In this document: in pieces, positions 1-8,448 of the stretch
Layout: every line of letters starts with the position of its first letter
How positions within the stretch are numbered: position 1 is the first letter of the stretch
Origin: an uncultured Flavobacteriaceae bacterium
GTDB lineage: Bacteria; Bacteroidota; Bacteroidia; Flavobacteriales; Flavobacteriaceae
NCBI GenBank assembly: GCA_947494825.1
Contig: CANLWN010000004.1
Location: 124,001-188,000, forward strand
Length of the DNA: 64,000 nt
Reading direction: 5' to 3'
Made by a program: the position numbers and the translations under genes
Notes under the pieces: model-generated
Database searches by the model: none
Told to the model about the DNA's origin: nothing
The model's input: only the letters and a program-made list of their open reading frames with translations

Positions 1-228
1 ATTGAAAAAAAGGACCGACTTTCGATGAACGAACAACTTGTTTACATTGGACGTTCAAATTGTGGGGCACGAGGCCGGATTATCTCTGGTATATTATATT
101 TTGGTTATCTTTAATTGGCGATTAAAACGCACATTTCCTCCCTGCATTAAACTTTTACTGGCTTGCGTTATCCGATTCAGGATTCGTCTCGCTTAAACTA
201 GGACAGTACGTCCTTAAAATGAGCAAAC
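1..228. other. Upstream non-coding stretch at window edge
   Basis: No convincing coding frame is visible before the exonuclease start at 229. The stretch is moderately AT-rich and probably holds the promoter of that gene and the end of whatever lies outside the window. I see no clear hairpin terminator or consensus TAnnTTTG box close to the start. Confidence 0.3.
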
Positions 229-942
229 ATGTTGCACCGTATAATTTTGGAGGACCTACTATTTTTGGACATAGAGACGGTCCCGGAACAGGAGACCTAT
301 GATAAACTGGAAGATATCCAAAAGGAACTTTGGGAGCAAAAGTCCAAGTACCAACGCAAGGATGAATTCACCGCTGAAGCCTTTTATGATAGGGCAGGCA
401 TATGGGCCGAATTTGGAAAAATCATCTGCATCTCTGTGGGTTTCTTTAGTAGGAAGGATACGGTCCGGAATTTTAGGGTCACCTCCTACCACGGTGAGGA
501 AATGCAGATATTAAAAGATTTTAAGTTGCTATTGGATACACACTTTAACGCGGCCAAGTATCTGCTCTGTGCCCATAACGGCAAGGAATTTGACTTTCCG
601 TACATAGCACGCCGAATGTTGATCCACGGTATAGACCTGCCTTCCAAACTGGACCTTTTTGGGAAAAAACCCTGGGAAGTTCCCCATCTGGATACCATGG
701 AGCTTTGGAAGTTTGGCGATTACAAACATTATACCTCCTTAAAACTCATGGCCCATGTATTGGGCATAGCTTCGCCCAAAGAAGATATAGATGGCAGTAT
801 GGTTCGCGATGTGTACTACAAAGAAAAGGATCTGGACCGTATTGTACGGTACTGCGAGCTCGATGTCATTACCACGGCCCAAATATTTCTTAGATTGCGC
901 AACGATGAACTTCTGGAGGAAACAGAGATAAAGCGGGTCTAG
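229..942 (+). CDS. PolB-like 3'-5' exonuclease (DnaQ fold)
   Basis: Predicted 3'-5' exonuclease resembling the proofreading domain of family-B DNA polymerases, but standalone at 237 residues, without a polymerase domain. The exonuclease motifs are readable: Exo I is FLDIETVP (D14 and E16, the metal-binding DxE), Exo II is the HNGKEFDFP segment near residue 120, and Exo III is YCELDVI near residue 210, with Y and D spaced as in DEDDy enzymes. Such proteins are widespread in Bacteroidota; a DNA repair or RNA-processing role is inferred from the fold, and the substrate is unknown. The ATG at 229 gives the usual short N-terminus before the DxE motif. The stop overlaps the stop of the convergent subtilase gene by four bases (CTAG), leaving no room for a terminator between them. 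Confidence 0.85.
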   Translation: MLHRIILEDLLFLDIETVPEQETYDKLEDIQKELWEQKSKYQRKDEFTAEAFYDRAGIWAEFGKIICISVGFFSRKDTVRNFRVTSYHGEEMQILKDFKLLLDTHFNAAKYLLCAHNGKEFDFPYIARRMLIHGIDLPSKLDLFGKKPWEVPHLDTMELWKFGDYKHYTSLKLMAHVLGIASPKEDIDGSMVRDVYYKEKDLDRIVRYCELDVITTAQIFLRLRNDELLEETEIKRV

Positions 943-3170
943 TTTTTGTAGAACTTCTTGGACCGTATTCCATTGAGATCTTCCACGCAGATAATATACA
1001 GGCCAGAGGACAGCTGGGTAACGTCTACTTCAGTGTTCTGAAGACTTCCCTGGGCAATGGTCGTCCCGGAAGTATTTAAAATCCTATACCGCGCATTATC
1101 GGCAAAACTGTTTCCGTTGAGCCTTATTTTTTCCGTTGCCGGATTTGGATAGACCGAAATGGCCATCTCATCCGTTGCGGTGAGTGGCTCGTTGGCCGAT
1201 AAAGATCCTGTTTCGGTAGCGCTTCCCGAAAAGGAAAATACCATTACAGGCGTATAGGCCGAGGCAACGTTCTGGGTACAGATGGTTCGCAACTGGAGTT
1301 CGTAAACGGTCTCCAAGGTCAGGTTCTCCAGGCTAACGGAAGTAGCTGCGGTAAGGAGGGTCTCCCACTCGGTTTCCCCTTCAGCTTTGTACTGCACTTC
1401 AAAAATGGCATCCTCCTGAGGTTCCCAAGTCAATAAAATGCTGTTCTCGTCTGCTTGACCAATGGCGGCCTCCGTAGGAGCTTCGGTCTCGCAATCCACG
1501 ACCTTGATTCCGGAGACAATGAGGGAAAAATCCTGAAATTCGTGCTGCAGTGTTCCTTTATGGGTAACGCTAATGGTATACGTTCCAGGTTCTGGGCGCT
1601 GTAATTCGATGCGCTCATAGGGATCTACCAGATTATCTCCCTTAGTGGCCGGGGCGGCGGCGTTTACCGCGCTTAACTTCCAAGGATAATAGGTTTGGCC
1701 GTCTTTGGTGATACGGATATCCAAATCGTTTACCAAAGCGGGCGTAGCATCGTTTACGGCACCTCTATTGATATGGTCCGAGGCAGGATCCGTCCATGAA
1801 AGAGAAGCCATTAGGGGAGCGGTCCCATCCACTTTTACGGAAAAGGTGTAGGTCTCGCCTGTTGCCAGGCGATCTTCGGAAATCTCGGTACTGTACTCCT
1901 TGTTCGTGATAATTTCGGCCGCTCTTTTGGTGTTCATTACCCCCCATCCCATTTTATAGTCGGGCCCTAGGGCATCTACATCATCCGCACTGTGCAACAC
2001 CAATCCTTTTAGGGTGGCGGCCTTCATATAAGCTTGGTACAATTGTTCGTAATACTGTTGCAAGAGCAACATAGATCCGGTGACCCCGGGCGTGGCCAGC
2101 GAGGTACCGGTGGAGGTGTGATAACTATCTATTCCTGTGGAGTATGCTGCATAAATATTATTTCCGCCCCCGGCAATGTCTGGCTTTATACGCCCATCAT
2201 CTATAGGTCCAAAGCTGCTGTAGCCCGCCACGGAAGCCTCCAATAAGGTGCCGTCCTTGGCTATTTTAGTATCTGCCGCGGCAACCGTAATTCCGTTTTT
2301 GGCCGTTGCAAAACCCAGAAGCATATCGTATCCATTTGAGGCATCTCCGTATACAGGTGCACCATTGTCCGCAGATTTTTGGGAATTGCCCGCAGCGGTT
2401 ACCATGATATAGTAGGGCGTATTATACATGATATTGTCCCAATCTTGGGTGACCCGTAGATAGGACCCAAAATACCAATCGGGTACGCGATCTGTTTTGA
2501 TGCCGTAGGAATGGTTGGACACCAACATGCCGTTGGAAGCTGCTTCCAGGACCTCGATCTTGTCCCTCGTCCAGTTGTTTGTGGTGGCCGTGGCCTTGTG
2601 TGCAACGCCCTGGGCCTTTTCCTTTAGCCCGGAAGCGATTAAGGTACCCATGACCATAGTGGCATGGCCATTTAGCTCGTTTGTGCCATCGCCAACGCTT
2701 GCCCGTCCATTGAACTCCCTATGTGTTGTAAGGGCAATGCCGGCGTCCCAAACACCCAAGCGCATACCCTCCCCATGGATTCCTAGGCCTAAAAGCCCAT
2801 TGCTGTAGAGGGTGTTTGCCCGCGATACCGTACTTACCTGATCTCCAAGGGTAGTATAGTATATAGGGGTACCATCGGCGGTAATATCCTGAAGCTCCAT
2901 ATAGCTGCCATCCTCCAATTTCTGAAGGGTCCTCCATCCCTTGGACGCAGTGGCCGCCTTAAGTTTCGTTCGCTTCAACTCAAATTCGGTCTCGAATTCC
3001 TGTGCCAAAGCGCGAATATCGCTTAGGCTTTGCTTTTGTTGTATTTGTGTAATCCGAAGCTCGGATTGCCCCACAGCTAGGTACGGGACCAAAAGCAGAA
3101 ATAATAAGATGCTCAGTGTATGCCAGGGTTTCGGGGACTGTAGGTTGTAGCCTATCATAATTATAGTCAA
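939..3170 (-). CDS. Secreted S8 subtilisin-like peptidase with T9SS sorting domain
   Basis: Subtilase exported by the type IX secretion system. An N-terminal hydrophobic signal segment (to about residue 34, ending AVGQS) is followed by the catalytic domain. The triad is visible: Asp142 in VWDAG, His169 in NGHAT and Ser357 in GTSLATPG, with the oxyanion Asn262 in AAGNS. A fibronectin type III-like domain follows (about 560-650). The last 75 residues form a type A T9SS C-terminal domain, recognisable by VYPNPA, LSSGLYI and the final KKFYKN. Expected destination is the cell surface or medium. A second in-frame ATG lies 12 bases downstream (3158) and gives a more typical signal peptide, so the exact start is uncertain. 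Its substrate cannot be told from sequence. It is monocistronic between convergent and same-strand neighbours. Confidence 0.9.
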   Translation of the reverse strand: MTIIMIGYNLQSPKPWHTLSILLFLLLVPYLAVGQSELRITQIQQKQSLSDIRALAQEFETEFELKRTKLKAATASKGWRTLQKLEDGSYMELQDITADGTPIYYTTLGDQVSTVSRANTLYSNGLLGLGIHGEGMRLGVWDAGIALTTHREFNGRASVGDGTNELNGHATMVMGTLIASGLKEKAQGVAHKATATTNNWTRDKIEVLEAASNGMLVSNHSYGIKTDRVPDWYFGSYLRVTQDWDNIMYNTPYYIMVTAAGNSQKSADNGAPVYGDASNGYDMLLGFATAKNGITVAAADTKIAKDGTLLEASVAGYSSFGPIDDGRIKPDIAGGGNNIYAAYSTGIDSYHTSTGTSLATPGVTGSMLLLQQYYEQLYQAYMKAATLKGLVLHSADDVDALGPDYKMGWGVMNTKRAAEIITNKEYSTEISEDRLATGETYTFSVKVDGTAPLMASLSWTDPASDHINRGAVNDATPALVNDLDIRITKDGQTYYPWKLSAVNAAAPATKGDNLVDPYERIELQRPEPGTYTISVTHKGTLQHEFQDFSLIVSGIKVVDCETEAPTEAAIGQADENSILLTWEPQEDAIFEVQYKAEGETEWETLLTAATSVSLENLTLETVYELQLRTICTQNVASAYTPVMVFSFSGSATETGSLSANEPLTATDEMAISVYPNPATEKIRLNGNSFADNARYRILNTSGTTIAQGSLQNTEVDVTQLSSGLYIICVEDLNGIRSKKFYKN

Positions 3171-3352
3171 GTAAGATTTGGACTACAATTATATTGTTTT
3201 TCTAAGGAAACATCGATAAAATGCTTATTTTTTTCGACGAATTGACAAGAGTTTGTTGTGAAAGTTTTAAAATGTGTAGTCTAGGCGCTTGTTTTGTATC
3301 AAAATTCCTACTTGAATTGGCGAAAGATAGATTTCAAAGGTCGATGCATTGC

Positions 3353-4327
3353 TCAAGTATTCAACTTCAACTGGATATAGACCGGAAAATGGTCGCTATA
3401 CCCGCCCAAATACTTTCGCCCGGCATAGGTCCTGAAGGGCGTTCCCTTGTAACTGCCCTTCCACTGCGTCAGAAAGCGCTCGTCAAAAATGTTGGCATGG
3501 GCAAAGCTATGGGTGCCTTTTTGATGGTTGAAGAAATTGTGTGATACGATAATTTGATCAAACAAGCTCCAACTTCTTCTATAGTTGGCGCTTCCCCTAA
3601 AGGGCGAATGCAATTTCTCCATGGGATTGTAAAGGGAATCCCTTTGCATAAGGGTCTGTATGCTCTTGGAGGAAGGTTCATCATTAAAATCGCCCATCAG
3701 AATGTAGTTGGGGTCAGGAAGTTCGGTCTCCAGTTGCGTCATAAAATGGCCAATGGTCTCCGCCGCTTTGATCCTTTTGTAATCGGTTTCCACATCCCCA
3801 TCCCTTCGGGAAGGCCAATGGTTCACAAAAATATGTACTTCCTCTTCATGGAATTTGCCCTTTACGTATAAAATGTCCCTGGTGGTATCGCGTTCCCCGT
3901 CTTCGTTCTGGATGATCAATGGAATGGGCTCCGAATGCAGCACCTGAAAATGCTCCTTATGATAAATGAGGGCTGTATCTATACCCCGTTCATCCGGGGA
4001 ATCGTAGTGCACATAGGCATAGTCTGTCTTCCTTAAGGGTTCTGCCCCCAACAGGTCCTGCAGGACCTCCGCGTTTTCCACTTCGGCCACCCCGATCAAA
4101 GCGGGAGGCTTTCCACTAGACGCTAGACCCACCTTGGAAAGGGTCTTTGCCAATTTGTACAGCTTCTTCCGATAGCGTTTTTTGGACCATTTCTTTATCC
4201 CTGTAGGGGTAAAATCGTCATCGAGGGTATCCGGGTCGTCCACGGTATCAAAAAGGTTTTCCAAATTGTAGAAGACAATACTGTGAAGACGGTTGGTTCT
4301 TTTCCTCTTAAGAAATGAAAAAAGCAT
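3353..4327 (-). CDS. Endonuclease/exonuclease/phosphatase family protein
   Basis: Member of the DNase I-like EEP fold. Family motifs appear in order: NLENLFD with the metal-binding Asn/Glu near the N-terminus, AEVEN with the catalytic Glu, VNHWPSR, MGDFND with Asp and Asn, and a C-terminal SDHFPV with the Asp-His pair. In Bacteroidota, related proteins are annotated as endonucleases without an assigned substrate. I chose the ATG at 4327 (MLFSFLKRKR); the open frame extends to a GTG at 4378, but that extra sequence looks non-coding and would overlap the promoter region of the divergent hflX gene. No clear signal peptide is seen. A role on nucleic acid or phospholipid substrates is family knowledge, not something the sequence settles. 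Confidence 0.8.
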   Translation of the reverse strand: MLFSFLKRKRTNRLHSIVFYNLENLFDTVDDPDTLDDDFTPTGIKKWSKKRYRKKLYKLAKTLSKVGLASSGKPPALIGVAEVENAEVLQDLLGAEPLRKTDYAYVHYDSPDERGIDTALIYHKEHFQVLHSEPIPLIIQNEDGERDTTRDILYVKGKFHEEEVHIFVNHWPSRRDGDVETDYKRIKAAETIGHFMTQLETELPDPNYILMGDFNDEPSSKSIQTLMQRDSLYNPMEKLHSPFRGSANYRRSWSLFDQIIVSHNFFNHQKGTHSFAHANIFDERFLTQWKGSYKGTPFRTYAGRKYLGGYSDHFPVYIQLKLNT

Positions 4328-4403
4328 ACTTTTTAGGCTTGTGGAACTAAAATACAAAATAGCTTGGCCAACATTCACTAGATTTGCACTTTAATTGAAT
4401 TCC

Positions 4404-5615
4404 ATGTTAGAGCAGAAAGCCATCGTATATGAGAAGGCCGTACTTATCGGCGTTATGAACAGGCAACAAAATGAGGAGCGGGTAAAGGAATATCTGGATG
4501 AGCTGGAATTCCTTACCTATACCGCCGGTGGCGAGGTGTGCAAACGTTTTGTACAGCGCATGGAACTCCCCAATCCAAAGACCTATATCGGTAGTGGTAA
4601 AATGGAGGAGGTAGAGGCCTACGTGGATGCGAATGAAATAGGATCCGTCATCTTTGATGACGAACTTTCCCCGGCCCAGCAGCGCAATATAGAAAAGCAG
4701 TTGCGGTGTAAAATCCTGGATCGTACCAGCCTTATATTGGACATCTTTGCGCAAAGGGCACAGACCAGCTATGCCCGCACCCAGGTAGAACTGGCCCAAT
4801 ATGAGTACCTATTACCAAGGCTTACCGGGCTATGGACCCACTTGGAGCGCCAAAAAGGGGGTATTGGTATGCGCGGTCCCGGGGAAACAGAAATTGAAAC
4901 GGATCGGCGTATTGTGCGCGACCGGATTTCCTTGCTTAAGAAAAAGCTGCTGAAAATAGACCGGCAGATGGAAACCCAACGCGGCAATCGTGGCGCCCTC
5001 GTCCGAGTGGCCTTAGTGGGTTATACCAATGTAGGGAAGTCTACACTGATGAACGTTATCAGCAAAAGCGATGTCTTTGCCGAAAACAAGCTTTTTGCCA
5101 CTTTGGATACCACGGTGCGCAAAGTGGTGATCGGGAACCTTCCCTTTCTGTTAAGCGATACCGTAGGCTTTATTCGCAAGCTTCCCACCCAATTGGTGGA
5201 GAGCTTTAAGAGCACCCTCGATGAAGTAAGGGAAGCTGATCTATTGTTACATGTGGTGGATATCTCCCATCCCAATTTTGAAGAACATATCGACTCGGTC
5301 CGTAAGATCCTGGATGAAATTGGTTGTGCCGATAAAAAGACCATTATGGTATTCAACAAAATCGACCAATATACCCATGATACCATAGACGCTGACGATC
5401 TGATCACCGAGAGAACAAAAAAGCACTTTACCATTGAGGAATGGAAGCGGACCTGGATGCAAAAGTTGGGGGATTCCGCTATTTTCATATCGGCCCTGAA
5501 CAAAGAAAACCTTGAAGAGTTTCGCAAGCGGGTCTATGCCGAGGTCAGGGACATCCACGTAAGCCGTTTCCCGTACAACAATTTCTTATACCCGCAAAAT
5601 CTGGATGAATACTAA
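4404..5615 (+). CDS. hflX: GTPase HflX (ribosome rescue/splitting factor)
   Basis: Translational GTPase that binds the 50S subunit and splits stalled ribosomes under stress. The N-terminal HflX domain ends in the glycine-rich linker GGIGMRGPGETEIETDRR (about 152-169). The G domain shows G1 GYTNVGKST (206-214), G2 around FATLDTT (231-237), G3 DTVG (252-255) and G4 NKID. Length, about 403 residues, is normal. The ATG at 4404 is preferred to the TTG at 4395 because family members begin close to the KAVLIG strand. A perfect TAGATTTG box lies at 4379-4386, matching the Bacteroidota -7 element, but I see no good -33 partner at the usual distance. The gene is divergent from the EEP gene and convergent with the lipoprotein gene at 5638. 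Confidence 0.95.
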   Translation: MLEQKAIVYEKAVLIGVMNRQQNEERVKEYLDELEFLTYTAGGEVCKRFVQRMELPNPKTYIGSGKMEEVEAYVDANEIGSVIFDDELSPAQQRNIEKQLRCKILDRTSLILDIFAQRAQTSYARTQVELAQYEYLLPRLTGLWTHLERQKGGIGMRGPGETEIETDRRIVRDRISLLKKKLLKIDRQMETQRGNRGALVRVALVGYTNVGKSTLMNVISKSDVFAENKLFATLDTTVRKVVIGNLPFLLSDTVGFIRKLPTQLVESFKSTLDEVREADLLLHVVDISHPNFEEHIDSVRKILDEIGCADKKTIMVFNKIDQYTHDTIDADDLITERTKKHFTIEEWKRTWMQKLGDSAIFISALNKENLEEFRKRVYAEVRDIHVSRFPYNNFLYPQNLDEY

Positions 5616-5637
5616 ATATCGGTAATGCAAAAAACGT

Positions 5638-6396
5638 TCATTCCAACTTTTTTATCCAATTTAATAGGTCGATATGGCCTTTTGATTTAGATCCCAAGTT
5701 TTGCTGTAGGGAGAAACCATCCCCGTCAATGATAAGCCTTCCGGTATTGTTTTCAATCCAAAGACCTTGAGGGTTTCCATTATTGTCTATCATCCCGCCA
5801 AAAAATTGAGTATTTATGATCCCATTGGGCGAACGGGTTCCCGAAATGGCTACAGCCGTTGTTGCAGAAGAGGTTCCTTGGAATGAGATTGTTTTTGCAT
5901 AGATCGTAAAACTGACATTGGACCCGGTGATAAAGGACCCGCTGCCAGTGTCTGTTTGAGACGCCTGAGTACCATGGAGATCAATGCTAAGGTTGCCGTT
6001 ATCCTGATTGGAAAATGTAGCCAAGTAATCCTGAAATTGTGCGCCAATCAGCACGGAATCGGCCTCTACAGTTGAATCTTCCAAAATAAACGGGCTTATC
6101 AAGAAGCTTCCTTCCAGATTCGGTGGGGTATTCCCCAGGTTGAAATTGAAATCCATTTCCATCATGGCATCCACAAATTCAATTGTGTAAAAATTTTCTA
6201 TTTCTTCCAATGAACCCAGCAGATTTCCCTGGGGATTCTCTAATGGATTTAGCTTATCCGGTTCTTTTAGGGTCCCATCCTTGCTACAAGCTGCAACCCC
6301 TGTAAAAAGTAGACTGGCCATTACTATTCTTTGAACTATTTTAAGTTCGGTAATCTCCCAGATCTGGCTCGTTATGATTTTAAATTTTGTGCCCAT
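5638..6396 (-). CDS. Hypothetical lipoprotein
   Basis: Secreted lipoprotein of 252 residues with no domain I recognise. The hydrophobic stretch MASLLFTGVAAC places the lipid-modified Cys at about residue 37, followed by SKDG, which resembles the Bacteroidota surface-export signal. The mature part is rich in Asn, Gly, Ser and Thr, suggesting a beta-structured extracellular protein. It begins 11 bp after the stop of the beta-barrel gene, so both are probably on one transcript. An odd detail is that the motif AAAATTTAAAATCAT occurs twice in tandem, once just before the ATG and once as codons 4-8, so the leader looks duplicated into the coding sequence. The start is therefore uncertain. It is the last gene of the HTCS1-linked module and has no visible terminator before hflX. 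Confidence 0.7.
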   Translation of the reverse strand: MGTKFKIITSQIWEITELKIVQRIVMASLLFTGVAACSKDGTLKEPDKLNPLENPQGNLLGSLEEIENFYTIEFVDAMMEMDFNFNLGNTPPNLEGSFLISPFILEDSTVEADSVLIGAQFQDYLATFSNQDNGNLSIDLHGTQASQTDTGSGSFITGSNVSFTIYAKTISFQGTSSATTAVAISGTRSPNGIINTQFFGGMIDNNGNPQGLWIENNTGRLIIDGDGFSLQQNLGSKSKGHIDLLNWIKKLE

Positions 6397-6407
6397 GATT
6401 TTAAATT

Positions 6408-6962
6408 TTAGTAAAAGAAATACCCCACCGAAAATGAGAGTACCGTGTGCTTAGACGGGCTATCATAATCTAGAAAATCTATTAAACCCAACTGATACCT
6501 ACCCTGAACGAAAAGACCTGTTGGAAATTGGTATTGCGCACCAAAAATTACAGCCAGATCAAAACCTTCTGCGTTAAGGGATCCCGAACCTAAGTCATCC
6601 TCGAAGGTGTCATTTATATTAAATCCAAACTGAGGCCCCGCTTGGATACTTAAACTTTCAATGACAAAATAATTAGCTGTTATGGGAAGGTTTATATAAT
6701 CCAGTTTATGGGTAACCTCATCTTTGAAGCCCTGCATGGAATACAGCAGTTCTCCTTGAACTGCAAATTTTTCACTTATGCCAAGTTGGGCAACCCCTCC
6801 CAAATGAACACCGGTTTTTGCGGTTGTCCCTTCATTGAGTTCACCATCGCCGGTATCGTCGGCAAAATTAACCCCCGCTTTGGCGCCAATTTTAATACCC
6901 TGGGCACTGATGGTCGTGAAGCCGATGACCGCTATAACGATCGATAAAAATAATTTTTTCAT
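6408..6962 (-). CDS. Outer membrane beta-barrel protein (porin-like family)
   Basis: Small outer-membrane beta-barrel of 184 residues. It starts with a Sec signal peptide (MKKLFLSIVIAVIG, cleavage probably after TTISA) and continues as alternating hydrophobic strands such as GIKIGAKAGVNF, VQGELLYSMQGF and LFVQGRYQLGL, ending SVGYFFY with a terminal aromatic residue, as expected for barrel insertion. It matches the general OMP_b-brl type found throughout Bacteroidota; cargo or function is unknown. It sits between an NHL-propeller lipoprotein and a small lipoprotein in the HTCS1 module. The sequence before the ATG, AAAATTTAAGATT, is the same as before the neighbouring NHL gene, and a TGTCAGGGAACG element lies 27 bp upstream, which suggests the genes share control or origin. 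Confidence 0.85.
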   Translation of the reverse strand: MKKLFLSIVIAVIGFTTISAQGIKIGAKAGVNFADDTGDGELNEGTTAKTGVHLGGVAQLGISEKFAVQGELLYSMQGFKDEVTHKLDYINLPITANYFVIESLSIQAGPQFGFNINDTFEDDLGSGSLNAEGFDLAVIFGAQYQFPTGLFVQGRYQLGLIDFLDYDSPSKHTVLSFSVGYFFY

Positions 6963-6989
6963 AATCTTAAATTTTAGCTGTTACTTTTA

Positions 6990-7001
6990 TGTCAGGGAAC
7001 G
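6990..7001 (-). promoter_or_regulatory. Shared CCCC leader motif (site a)
   Basis: In coding sense this reads CGTTCCCTGACA, 27 bp upstream of the beta-barrel start. Similar AGTnCCCCnnAA-type elements lie at comparable distances before most secreted-protein genes of both HTCS modules. Function is unknown: operator, initial transcribed region or translational leader are all possible. Confidence 0.4.
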
Positions 7002-7037
7002 TTTATTCTAGTCCAACTTAGCAAAGGCAGATACTTG

Positions 7038-8375
7038 TTAATCAAGGGATATTTTTCGAATTTTATGATTCCCTCCATCCGCCACGTACATATTCCCATC
7101 TGCATCCATTGACACTCCCAGCGGAACATTAAACTGTGCAATGCTGCCAGTCCCGTCCATAAAACCCTGAGTGGTCCCTGCCAGGGTACTGACCACACCA
7201 ATGGAGGTGATCATGCGTATTTTTTGATTCCCAGTATCGGCCACATATGCATTCCCTTCCGCATCTATTGTCACTCCGAGAGGTTGGTCAAACTTTGCCG
7301 TGGTTCCCGGCCCGTTGGCAAAGCCTTGCGTACTCCCGGCAACTGTGGTTACCACACCATTAGGGGTGATCTTGCGTATTTTGTGATTGCCCGGATCAGC
7401 CACGTACAGATTTCCTACACCATCCAGAGCCACTCCGCTAGGCAAAAAAAATTGTGCGTTTGTGCCCGTACCGTCCACAAAACCCTGGGTGCTCCCGGCC
7501 AGAGTACTTACCGAACCATTGGGAGTGATCTTTCGTATTTTGTGATTATTCTCATCAGCTACATATACATTTCCTTCAGTATCTACGGCTATCCCAAAAG
7601 GGTTATCAAATTGTGCATTTTCCCCTGTGCCATTGGCAAAACCTCCGATACTCCCGGCCAGGGTGCTTACCACTCCGCTGGGGGTAATCTTGCGTATTTT
7701 GTGGTTTTTTGTATCACTTACATACACATTGCCTCCAGCATCTACCGCTACCCCAAAAGGCTGATCAAATTGTGCATTTTCCCCTGTGCCATTGGCAAAA
7801 CCTCCGATACTCCCTGCCAAAGTGCTGACCATACCCTCCGGGGTGACCTTTCGTATTTTATCATTGAATCTATCAGCGACATATACATTCCCGGACGCAT
7901 CCACAGCTACCCCATGAGGAAAAGTAAACTGCGCATTTTCCCCGGTACCCTCAGCAAAACCTGCTGTGCTGCCCGCCAGCGTACTTACCTGAATATCCGA
8001 AATAATATAGGTAAAGATGGGGCCTGTTACCGTTGTGCCATCAACTATCACCTTAACAAGACCGGTATAGGCTTTTGAAGGCACTTCTGCTTTAATTTGG
8101 GTGTTGCTCACGGTCTGTACCACGGCTTCCTTACCATTAAAGAAAACCTGTACGGCTGCAGCATCCATCCCAAAATTGCTGCCGTTAATGTCCACAATAG
8201 TAGTTTTGGGGCCGCTTTCCGGGCTAATGCCGATAAGTATGGGGGTCGACATTGGTTGGGGCGTTGTAGTATCATCCTTGCTGCAGCCCACTAATATCAG
8301 TAGAAATAGCGTAGTTGCCACAAGTCCTTGTATTGTGCCAAATGCAATACGCCTATCGTTGTTTTTCCTTTCCAT
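7038..8375 (-). CDS. IPT/TIG and NHL-repeat six-blade propeller lipoprotein
   Basis: Surface lipoprotein of 445 residues. The lipobox LILVGCSKDD puts the acylated Cys at 31, and the following SKDD matches the Bacteroidota lipoprotein export signal for surface display. A TIG/IPT immunoglobulin-like domain (about 44-125, with SPESGPKTTIVDINGSNFG) precedes six NHL-type repeats of about 53 residues. Each repeat carries a variant of VSTLAGS, GVAVD, GNVYVAD and HKIRKITP, so a six-bladed beta-propeller is predicted. Such domains bind proteins or glycans, and no enzymatic residues are evident. The neighbouring gene at 8449 has the same architecture and is clearly a paralogue, pointing to tandem duplication. 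The coding repeats are similar at DNA level and could recombine. The leader AAAATTTAAGATT precedes the ATG. Confidence 0.88.
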   Translation of the reverse strand: MERKNNDRRIAFGTIQGLVATTLFLLILVGCSKDDTTTPQPMSTPILIGISPESGPKTTIVDINGSNFGMDAAAVQVFFNGKEAVVQTVSNTQIKAEVPSKAYTGLVKVIVDGTTVTGPIFTYIISDIQVSTLAGSTAGFAEGTGENAQFTFPHGVAVDASGNVYVADRFNDKIRKVTPEGMVSTLAGSIGGFANGTGENAQFDQPFGVAVDAGGNVYVSDTKNHKIRKITPSGVVSTLAGSIGGFANGTGENAQFDNPFGIAVDTEGNVYVADENNHKIRKITPNGSVSTLAGSTQGFVDGTGTNAQFFLPSGVALDGVGNLYVADPGNHKIRKITPNGVVTTVAGSTQGFANGPGTTAKFDQPLGVTIDAEGNAYVADTGNQKIRMITSIGVVSTLAGTTQGFMDGTGSIAQFNVPLGVSMDADGNMYVADGGNHKIRKISLD

Positions 8376-8403
8376 AATCTTAAATTTTATGCAACCATGT
8401 TTT

Positions 8404-8416
8404 TGTCAGGGGGACT
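8404..8416 (-). promoter_or_regulatory. Shared CCCC leader motif (site b)
   Basis: Coding sense AGTCCCCCTGACA, 28 bp before the NHL lipoprotein start at 8375. It is near-identical in core and spacing to sites upstream of the other module genes. Function inferred only from recurrence. Confidence 0.4.
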
Positions 8417-8448
8417 TTTTTGCTTAAACGGAGAAAGGTCAGCGTGCG

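Noticed and set aside
3221-3544. ORF between the subtilase and the EEP gene
   Set aside because: Mostly overlaps the EEP gene end in antisense and has low-complexity start; no coding character.
5021-5527. Long antisense ORF within hflX
   Set aside because: Shadow of the conserved HflX frame; no family features.
7224-8078. Long ORF opposite the NHL gene (285 codons)
   Set aside because: It is the antisense of repeated NHL blades; its periodic sequence mirrors them and has no independent signal.
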